Of a DNA stretch of 64,000 bases, positions 58,784-64,000 are shown in pieces. A program made the translations under genes and the position numbers. Numbering within the stretch: the first letter of the stretch is position 1; the number at the start of each line of letters is the position of its first letter. The notes under the pieces are model-generated. The model was not told where the DNA came from, searched no databases, and worked only from the letters and a program-made list of their open reading frames with translations. Origin of the DNA: Halorubellus salinus (lineage in GTDB: Archaea > Halobacteriota > Halobacteria > Halobacteriales > Natrialbaceae); the NCBI RefSeq assembly GCF_020567525.1, contig NZ_JAJCVI010000006.1:62001-126000 (forward strand), given 5' to 3'.

Positions 58784-59995
58784 GTGAAGGCGGTCGTCGT
58801 CGCAGCGGGCGAAGGGACGCGGATGCGGCCGTTGACGCACAGTCGCCCGAAGCCGATGCTCCCGATCGCCGGGGCGCCGATGGTCGAGCGCGTGCTGGAC
58901 GCGTGCGAGCCGTCCGTGGACGGGTTCGTGCTCGTGGTCGGCTACGAGGCCGAGGCGATCCGCGACCACTTCGGCGCCGAGCACGCCGGGCTCCCGGTGG
59001 AGTACGTGGAGCAGGGCGAGCAGCTCGGGACGGCGCACGCCATCGGGCGTGCCGCTGGCGTTGTCGACGAGCCGTTCGTCGCGCTGAACGGCGACGTCGT
59101 CGTGGACGAGGCCCTCGTCTCGGCGCTCGCCGCGGCGGCGGCGGACGGCGAGAACGCGGTCGCGACGATGCACGTCGCGGACCCGCGGAACTACGGCGTC
59201 GTGGACGTCACCGACGGGTACGCGACGGGTATCGTGGAGAAGCCGGCGGACCCGCCGTCGACGCTCGCGAACCTCGGGCTGTACGCGTTCGACCCGAGCG
59301 TGTTCGCGTTCATCGACGAGACCGGGCTGTCCGAGCGCGGCGAGTACGAGATTACGGAGACGATAGAGCGGATGCTGGACGCGGGCAAGGACTTCCGCGT
59401 GGTCGAGCACGACGGCGACTGGCTGGACGTCGGTCGCCCCTGGGAGTTGCTGGACGCCCAGGAGGTCCTCCTCGCGGACCTCGAACGCGACGTGCGGGGG
59501 ACCGTCGAGGACGGCGCGACCGTCACGGGACCGGTCGTGGTCGAGGAGGGTGCGACGATCCGGACGGGGAGCGTCGTCGAAGGGCCCGTGGTCGTGAAGG
59601 CCGGTGCGACGGTCGGGCCGAACGCGTACGTGCGAGGGTCGACGGTCCTCATGCCGGGCGCGAAGGCGGGGACGTCCGTCGAGGTGAAGAACTCGATACT
59701 CATGGAGGACGCGACGGTCCCGCACCTGTCGTACGTCGGTGATTCCGTGCTCGGTCGAGACGTGAACCTCGGCGCGGGCACGCAGGTCGCGAACCTCCGG
59801 CACGACGACGCGAACGTCCGCATGGGCGTGAAGGGCGACCGCGTCGACACCGGCCGGCGGAAGCTCGGCGTCGTCGCCGCGGACGGCGTGAAGACGGGTA
59901 TCAACGCGAGCCTGAACGCCGGCGTGAAGCTCGGCGTCGGTGCGACGACGAGACCCGGCGAGAGCGTGACGCGCGACCGGGGAGAAAACTTATGA
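58784..59995 (+). CDS. glmU: Bifunctional sugar-1-phosphate nucleotidylyltransferase/acetyltransferase (GlmU-like)
   Basis: 403 residues from the GTG at 58784. Nucleotidyltransferase domain: MKAVVVAAGEGTRMRPLTHS, RPKPMLPIAG, EQLGTAHAIGRA, ALNGDVVVD, GIVEKPADPPSTLANLGLYA. From about residue 240 a left-handed beta-helix follows with hexapeptide repeats (VTGPVVVEEGATIRTGSVVE), ending GVKTGINASLNAGVKLG. Archaeal GlmU-type proteins acetylate GlcN-1-P and form UDP-GlcNAc. With GlmS downstream this would be the UDP-GlcNAc route. Exact sugar specificity is not proven. Confidence 0.85.
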   Translation: MKAVVVAAGEGTRMRPLTHSRPKPMLPIAGAPMVERVLDACEPSVDGFVLVVGYEAEAIRDHFGAEHAGLPVEYVEQGEQLGTAHAIGRAAGVVDEPFVALNGDVVVDEALVSALAAAAADGENAVATMHVADPRNYGVVDVTDGYATGIVEKPADPPSTLANLGLYAFDPSVFAFIDETGLSERGEYEITETIERMLDAGKDFRVVEHDGDWLDVGRPWELLDAQEVLLADLERDVRGTVEDGATVTGPVVVEEGATIRTGSVVEGPVVVKAGATVGPNAYVRGSTVLMPGAKAGTSVEVKNSILMEDATVPHLSYVGDSVLGRDVNLGAGTQVANLRHDDANVRMGVKGDRVDTGRRKLGVVAADGVKTGINASLNAGVKLGVGATTRPGESVTRDRGENL

Positions 59996-60152
59996 CCGAT
60001 ACTTGTTGTGGATTTGATAACGTGAGAGACGTCTGGGGACCGAAGCGAAGGACGACGGGCGGGGACCGATCGAGGGAGGACGCTGACGCCCGAGGGGGCG
60101 GTCGACCGAAAGGTAGTGAAGGGCACGTGACAGCGAGTGGGGGTGCCAGGGC

Positions 60153-61310
60153 GTGAAGGCGGTCGTGCTCGCCGCGGGCGAGGGCCGCCGATTGGAGCCG
60201 CTGACGAACCGGCGACCGAAGCCGATGCTCCCCATCGCGGGGAAGCCACTCCTGGAGTACGTCTTGGAGGCGATAGTGGACGCTGGGATCGACGAGGTGG
60301 TGTTCGTCGTCGGGTACGCGCGCGACCGCATCCAGACGCACTTCGGGGACGGCGACGACTGGGGGGTCGACGTCGAGTACGTCGTCCAGGAGAAACAACT
60401 CGGGACGGCGCACGCGGTCGCGCAAGCGGAGGCTGCGGTGAACGACGCGTTCGTCGTCCTGAACGGCGACCGCATCATCGAGCCGTCGGCCGTGACGAGC
60501 GTCGCCGAGCGCCTGGCGCGCGACGGCGGCCCGGTGATGACGGTGACGCGCTCTGCGGACCCGGGTGCGTACGGCGTCGTCGAGCTCGACGGCGACCGCG
60601 TCGTCGACATCGAGGAGAAACCGCGCGAGGCAGCATCCGAACTGATCAACGCGGGCGTGTACGGCTTCGAGCGGTCGGTGTTCGACGCGATCTCGGAGAC
60701 GCCGCCTGACGACGCGGGCGAACGAGGGATACCCGATACGCTCGCGGGGTTCGTCGCGGACGGGGGCGTATCTGCGGTCAGGTACGGTGGGCTCTGGGAG
60801 GACGTCTCGCATCTCTGGGACGTCACGCGCGTCACGGGACACGTCCTCGACCGGGACGGGAGTACGCGCGACGGCGACGTCGCCGAGACCGCGTCGGTCG
60901 CGGACCCGGTTCACGTCGGTGCGGGGACGTCCGTGGACGCGAACGCGACCCTCCGCCGCGGGTGTTCGCTCGGCGAGAACGTCTCCGTCGGGGCGAACGC
61001 GGTCCTGTCGAACGCGGTCGTGCTCGCGGACGCGGTCGTCGAGGACGGGGCTGTCGTCCGGGACGCGGTCGTCGCGGAGAACGCGCACGTCGGCGCGAAC
61101 GCGACCGTCGTCGGCGGCGAGACGGACGTCCTCGTCGACGGCAACCTGTACGCGGACGTGCGCCTCGGCGCGGTCGTCGGCGACAACGCCACCGTCGGTG
61201 GTGGCACGACCGTCGCCGCGGGAACCGTCCTCGGGGACGGTTCGACCGTCGAAGCGGGCTGTACAGTGTCCGGACGCGTTCCGAGCGACACCGAAGTCAG
61301 GAGGGGATAA
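60153..61310 (+). CDS. Second sugar nucleotidyltransferase with beta-helix domain
   Basis: 385 residues from a GTG at 60153. The N-terminal half is a nucleotidyltransferase (MKAVVLAAGEGRRLEPLTNR, RPKPMLPIAGKPLLEYV, KQLGTAHAVAQA, VLNGDRIIE, IEEKPREAASELINAGVYGF). The C-terminal half is an unusually regular beta-helix with hexapeptide-like repeats (NAVVLADAVVEDGAVVRDAV). It parallels the GlmU-like gene just upstream and may be a paralogue with different specificity (for example GalNAc, Glc or uronate). It lies 3 bp before glmS. Confidence 0.8.
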   Translation: MKAVVLAAGEGRRLEPLTNRRPKPMLPIAGKPLLEYVLEAIVDAGIDEVVFVVGYARDRIQTHFGDGDDWGVDVEYVVQEKQLGTAHAVAQAEAAVNDAFVVLNGDRIIEPSAVTSVAERLARDGGPVMTVTRSADPGAYGVVELDGDRVVDIEEKPREAASELINAGVYGFERSVFDAISETPPDDAGERGIPDTLAGFVADGGVSAVRYGGLWEDVSHLWDVTRVTGHVLDRDGSTRDGDVAETASVADPVHVGAGTSVDANATLRRGCSLGENVSVGANAVLSNAVVLADAVVEDGAVVRDAVVAENAHVGANATVVGGETDVLVDGNLYADVRLGAVVGDNATVGGGTTVAAGTVLGDGSTVEAGCTVSGRVPSDTEVRRG

Positions 61311-61313
61311 CGC

Positions 61314-63335
61314 ATGTGTGGTATCATCGGGTACATCTCGAACGAAGACGGGGGGAATGGACGCGACGACGAACACGGCGGCGGCGAACGTGCAGACGGC
61401 GGGCCGACTGGTGGCGGCCGGGCGCTCCCGGTGCTCGTGGACGGCCTCCGGAATCTCGAGTACCGCGGGTACGATTCGGCGGGCGTGGCGCTCGTCGAGG
61501 ACGACGCGGTCGCGGTCCACAAGCAGCAAGGCGTCATCGACGACCTCGCCCTCCCGGACGCGCACCCAGCGACCTGTGGCGTCGGGCACACGCGCTGGAG
61601 TACCCACGGGAAGCCGACGGACGCGAACGCCCATCCCCACACTGACTGTACGGGGGACGTTGCGGTCGTCCACAACGGCATCATCGAGAACTACGACCAC
61701 CTACGCGCCGAACTGGAGGCGGCCGGGCACGCGTTCTCGAGCGAGACCGACACGGAGGTCGTCCCGCACCTCCTGGAGGCCGAACTCGCGGCACGACGCG
61801 AAGCGGCGACCGACGGTGGCCGCGTCGACGAGGACGGCGACGCCGGCGGCGCCGAGAGTGCGGCCGACGGCGACGGCGAACCCGTCGACGACGTTGGTCC
61901 GTATCGGACCGCGAGCACGTCCGGCGGGTTCGGTGACGTCGACGTCGTCGCGGCGGTCGAGGCGGTCGTCGACCGCCTCGAGGGGAGTTACGCGGTCGCG
62001 GTGACGGTCGCGGGCCGCGAGGAACTCGTGGTCGCACGCCAGGACAGCCCGCTCGTGCTCGGGCTCGGCGACGGCGCGAACTTCGTCGCGAGCGACGTGA
62101 CGGCGTTCGTCGAGCACACGCGCGAGGTCGCGTACCTCGAGGACGGCGACGTGGCCCGGGTCACCGGCGACGCGGTCGACGTCCGGCACGACGGCGCGTG
62201 GGTCGAGCGCGACCGGAAGACCGTCGACTGGGAGGCCGAAGCCGCCGAGAAAGGCGGGTACGACCACTACATGCTCAAGGAGATCTACGAGCAGCCGGGG
62301 GCGCTCCGGCAGACGCTCTCCGGGCGCATCGACGAGGTCGCGGGCGACGTCGACCTCGACGTCGACCTCCCCGCGGACGTCCTCGCGGACGTCGAAGAGA
62401 TCCAACTCGTCGCGTGCGGCACGAGCTATCACGCCGGGTTGTACGCGCGCCGGCTCCTCGAAGAGTTCGCGGACGTCCGCGTGACCGTGGAGGTGGCGAG
62501 CGAGTACGAGTTCACGGGCGGCCGGGACCCGTGGGAGACGCTCGTCGTCGCGGTGACGCAGTCCGGGGAGACCGCGGACACGCTGTCGGCGATGCGGAAG
62601 GCCGCGAAGGCTGGTGCGCGGACGCTCGCCGTGACGAACACCGTCGGCTCGACCGCCGCGCGGGAGGCCGACGACGCGCTCTACATCCGCGCCGGCCCCG
62701 AGATCGGGGTCGCGGCGACGAAGACGTTCGCTGCGCAGGTCACCGCACTCAGTCTCCTGACGGTGCACGTCGGGCGGCGGCGCGGTGCGCTCTCCTCGGA
62801 GCGCGCGAGCCACCTCCTCGAGAACCTCCGTGGCCTCCCGGGCGCCGTCCAACAGCTCCTCGACGCCTCCGACCGCCTGCAGGCGGTTGCGAGCGAGTAC
62901 GTCGACGAGGACGCGTACTTCTTCGTCGGCCGCCAGCTCGGGAGCGCGGTCGCACTCGAGGGCGCGCTGAAGCTCAAGGAGATCGCGTACGTGCACGCCG
63001 AAGGGTTCCCGTCGGGCGAACTGAAGCACGGAACGCTCGCGCTCGTCACCGAGGACACGCCCGTCCTCACCGTCCTCACCGAGGGCGCTCGCCCGAAGGA
63101 GACGCTGAACAACGTGAAGGAGGTCGAATCACGGGGTGCGCCCGTGATCGGGTTCTCGTCGTACGACGCCGCCGCGAACTACCTCGACGTCGAGATACCC
63201 ATCCCGGACCTGGGCGTGCTCGAACCGCTCGTCGCGAACGTCGGCCTCCAGCTGTTCGCGTACCACGTCGCGAACGAACTCGGGCGCGCCATCGACAAAC
63301 CCCGGAACCTCGCCAAGAGCGTCACGGTCGAGTAA
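61314..63335 (+). CDS. glmS: Glutamine-fructose-6-phosphate aminotransferase
   Basis: 673 residues. The N-terminal nucleophile Cys2 is in MCGIIGYISN; NLEYRGYDSAGVAL, GHTRWSTHGKPTDANAHPH and VVHNGIIENYDHLR complete the glutaminase domain. Two SIS domains follow (QLVACGTSYHAGLYARRLLE, VAVTQSGETADTLSAM, AEGFPSGELKHGTLALV), ending DKPRNLAKSVTVE. It is about 60-70 residues longer than usual because of acidic, Gly-rich insertions near residues 15-37 and 165-200. It makes glucosamine-6-phosphate, the start of UDP-HexNAc synthesis, so it feeds the GlmU-like and WecB/WecC steps. Confidence 0.95.
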   Translation: MCGIIGYISNEDGGNGRDDEHGGGERADGGPTGGGRALPVLVDGLRNLEYRGYDSAGVALVEDDAVAVHKQQGVIDDLALPDAHPATCGVGHTRWSTHGKPTDANAHPHTDCTGDVAVVHNGIIENYDHLRAELEAAGHAFSSETDTEVVPHLLEAELAARREAATDGGRVDEDGDAGGAESAADGDGEPVDDVGPYRTASTSGGFGDVDVVAAVEAVVDRLEGSYAVAVTVAGREELVVARQDSPLVLGLGDGANFVASDVTAFVEHTREVAYLEDGDVARVTGDAVDVRHDGAWVERDRKTVDWEAEAAEKGGYDHYMLKEIYEQPGALRQTLSGRIDEVAGDVDLDVDLPADVLADVEEIQLVACGTSYHAGLYARRLLEEFADVRVTVEVASEYEFTGGRDPWETLVVAVTQSGETADTLSAMRKAAKAGARTLAVTNTVGSTAAREADDALYIRAGPEIGVAATKTFAAQVTALSLLTVHVGRRRGALSSERASHLLENLRGLPGAVQQLLDASDRLQAVASEYVDEDAYFFVGRQLGSAVALEGALKLKEIAYVHAEGFPSGELKHGTLALVTEDTPVLTVLTEGARPKETLNNVKEVESRGAPVIGFSSYDAAANYLDVEIPIPDLGVLEPLVANVGLQLFAYHVANELGRAIDKPRNLAKSVTVE

Positions 63336-63440
63336 ACTGCCCGCAAGAGCATCCGGCGGCCGCCAAGCCGCCGGTTCTCGATCTATTGATTCGAGTGAAC
63401 TGACCGTACGAGGGTCCGGCGGCCGCCGGGCCGCTGGTTC
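63335..63440. repeat. Imperfect tandem duplication after glmS
   Basis: A 43-nt unit beginning AACTG and containing CCGGCGGCCGCC occurs at 63335-63377 and again, with about eight or nine mismatches, at 63398-63440. The first copy begins in the stop codon of glmS. Each contains a GC-rich inverted repeat (GGCGGC...GCCGCC type) that could act in transcription termination. Confidence 0.5.
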
Positions 63441-63457
63441 CGCGCGGTGGTCGAGGG

Positions 63458-63871
63458 CTAGATCTCTGCTTCTGGTGGTTCGGCGTCGACGACGACGAGT
63501 TCCTCGCGGTTGCTCCAGCGGTCGTAGACGGCGACGTTCTCGGGCGTCCACGGTGGGACGGCGACGAAGACGGTCGCGTGCAGGTCGTCCTCGATGGATA
63601 TCTCGGGGTTCCCGTCGGGGTGGGAGACGAATCGGCCCTGGGTCTGCGCGGAGGGCGTGGAGAGGTCCATGCCGAACACGGCGGTGATGCTCTCACCGGT
63701 CTGGGGCAGGTAGAAGTCCGTGAAGACGGGCGTCTCGGGGCTTGCGTCGTCGACGTCGCCGTCGAGGTTGCCGGCTGCTGTCGTCGCCAGGGTGGCGGTG
63801 ACGGAGTTCGGTTCCGCGTCTTCGGCGAACTCGCAAAGCACCTCGAGGAGCCCGCGGGTCGCGTATATCAC
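63458..63871 (-). CDS. Small conserved protein of unknown function
   Basis: 137 residues, acidic, no signal or membrane segment. Beta-strand-rich middle part (TPVFTDFYLPQTGESITAVF, then GMDLSTPSAQTQGRFVSHPD) and a C-terminal VFVAVPPWTPENVAVYD. The composition is that of a normal haloarchaeal cytoplasmic protein and I recognise no family. It converges with glmS. Confidence 0.6.
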   Translation of the reverse strand: MIYATRGLLEVLCEFAEDAEPNSVTATLATTAAGNLDGDVDDASPETPVFTDFYLPQTGESITAVFGMDLSTPSAQTQGRFVSHPDGNPEISIEDDLHATVFVAVPPWTPENVAVYDRWSNREELVVVDAEPPEAEI

Positions 63872-63961
63872 GCGTCACTGTACGAGGTGGTGACGTGTAA
63901 GGCCGTCGGGCGGTCGCCTGGAACCGTGGGGGCTATGTAGTCGCCGCGGCGACGCGGTGGT

Positions 63962-64000
63962 ATGGCCGGAGAGTTCGTTGTGGCGTTCCTCGTCGGGCTC
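63962..64000 (+). CDS. Start of a gene cut by the window end
   Basis: An ATG at 63962 opens MAGEFVVAFLVGL, which runs off the window. The hydrophobic start suggests a membrane protein or signal peptide. Too short to identify. Confidence 0.35.
   Translation, partial: MAGEFVVAFLVGL

Noticed and set aside
59901-61700. 599-codon minus-strand open frame across the two nucleotidyltransferases and glmS
   Set aside because: Antisense shadow with repetitive Val/Arg/Asp composition; plus-strand genes are unambiguous.

Overview
The window is haloarchaeal DNA (class Halobacteria). Evidence: most of it is very GC-rich with acidic proteins; haloarchaeal TATA boxes lie about 25 bp upstream of leaderless start codons; there are Tat lipoprotein signals, a TFB, an STT3/AglB homologue, and haloarchaeal IS and TnpB types. 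I saw no tRNA, rRNA or CRISPR array. The species cannot be named from sequence alone.

Layout. (1) 1-8.7 kb, GC-rich backbone: partial solute-binding lipoprotein, GlcD-type FAD oxidase, then a surface-glycosylation block (multispanning membrane protein, small secreted protein, STT3-like protein with a non-canonical catalytic motif, and a divergent phosphoglycosyl transferase). (2) 8.7-27.1 kb, surface polysaccharide cluster: nucleotide-sugar dehydrogenase and epimerase, then from inside the epimerase gene an AT-richer island with a Tat lipoprotein plus beta-helix pair, a decayed IS6-type element with perfect target duplications, a flippase, an intact IS5-type element, a polymerase-like membrane protein, two GT4 glycosyltransferases, an alpha/alpha-toroid + heparinase-like + sulfatase-like operon, and WecB/WecC for UDP-ManNAcA. 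(3) 27.4-29.3 kb: a DUF4330-type repeat protein and a small unknown gene. (4) 29.1-53.8 kb: an integrated element. The 3' end of the small unknown gene is repeated, truncated and frameshifted at 53.63-53.79 kb. Between the copies lie a PrimPol-like protein, a T4SS-like operon (VirB4, PrgI/VirB4-N fusion, VirB6-like protein, Tat lipoprotein, surface protein, pilin-like protein), a TnpB element, HEPN/MNT, two PemK-type modules (one broken), TFB + SWIM protein, an ArdC-like antirestriction protein, an OB-fold protein, AbrB/PIN, and a 1169-residue coupling-type ATPase with extra C-terminal domains. No integrase or classical relaxase was recognised. (5) 53.9-64 kb, backbone again: DUF234-type ATPase with a tandem-dyad promoter, a truncated TnpB, then AglM, AglF, a GlmU-like enzyme, a second sugar nucleotidyltransferase and GlmS, which supply UDP-sugars.

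How it fits together. GlmS, the GlmU-like enzyme, AglF and AglM make UDP-GlcNAc, UDP-Glc and UDP-GlcA; WecB/WecC convert UDP-GlcNAc to UDP-ManNAcA. The phosphoglycosyl transferase and GT4 enzymes would build a lipid-linked glycan, flippase and polymerase would export and extend it, and the heparinase/sulfatase-like operon may tailor it. The conjugation-like element interrupts this sugar locus and carries several toxin-antitoxin modules.
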